A stretch of DNA of 64,000 nucleotides from Klebsiella pneumoniae (GTDB taxonomy: Bacteria; Pseudomonadota; Gammaproteobacteria; Burkholderiales; UBA3065). The notes under the pieces were generated by a model, which had not been told where the DNA came from, searched no databases, and saw only the letters and a program-made list of their open reading frames with translations. The position numbers and the translations under genes were made by a program. Below are positions 63,827-64,000 of this stretch, piece by piece. Where the stretch lies: the NCBI GenBank assembly GCA_945897555.1, contig CAMDGF010000001.1, positions 180,866 to 244,865 of the forward strand. The letters are read 5' to 3'. Each line of letters begins with the position of its first letter. Positions within the stretch are counted from its first letter, which is position 1.

Positions 63827-64000
63827 GCCAATCCTGCGCCACCGGCACCGTATCGCCAGTGCAGTTCAACCAGCAGGCGCTGCGCGCCGAAGCGGCCCAC
63901 GAGCCGGATCCGGTGCACACCGGCGAGGTCAAGAGCGAGACGCAGATCATCGCCATCTACGGCAAGGGTGGCATCGGCAAGAGCTTCACGCTGGCCAACC
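63823..64000 (+). CDS. bchX: Chlorophyllide reductase iron protein subunit X (N-terminus, truncated by window edge)
   Basis: MSQSCATGTVSPVQFNQQALRAEAAHEPDPVHTGEVKSETQIIAIYGKGGIGKSFTLAN; P-loop of the NifH/BchX type. Confidence 0.93.
   Translation, partial: MSQSCATGTVSPVQFNQQALRAEAAHEPDPVHTGEVKSETQIIAIYGKGGIGKSFTLAN

Overview
High-GC proteobacterial chromosome segment. Several markers point to a phototrophic betaproteobacterium: an EarP/Arg32-type EF-P pair, a DUF2863-like protein, gyrA-pheA-hisC, and a one-piece tmRNA with tag ANDESFALAA. Taxonomy is inferred.

Gene content in order:
- Housekeeping blocks: pepP(partial)-ubiH-like-dusB-fis-purH-purD-hemF, metG/apbC, thrC, earP-efp, and a redox block of Prx-Grx, lipoamide-dehydrogenase-like protein, ChaN-like protein, oxyR and prfC.
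- A 10-gene, about 11.1 kb minus-strand chemosensory operon (26002-37147). It has a double-tip soluble receptor, a triple-CheW protein, CheB, a HEAT-repeat protein, CheR, CheA, a STAS protein, two receiver-only regulators and a receptor with a CheZ-like motif.
- rho-trxA, fdxA, an orphan AddB-like nuclease, hisC/pheA/gyrA, ompA-like, mtaD-ubiG-gph, and ssrA (tmRNA).
- A degraded mobile segment just 3' of ssrA, with a Doc-type toxin-antitoxin pair and a serine-recombinase remnant.
- The left part of a photosynthesis gene cluster running off the right edge: bciB-like, SOUL protein, small membrane ORF, bchI, bchD, bchO (inverted), crtE, crtF, bchC, bchX(partial).

Canonical TGT-N12-ACA (CrtJ/PpsR-type) palindromes occur at the three photosynthesis promoter regions. 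ATAG-N7-CTAT (OxyR-type) palindromes occur upstream of Prx-Grx and oxyR. The strongest candidates for something unusual are the chemosensory operon and the photosynthesis regulatory architecture. All functional calls come from reading the sequence; no database search was run.
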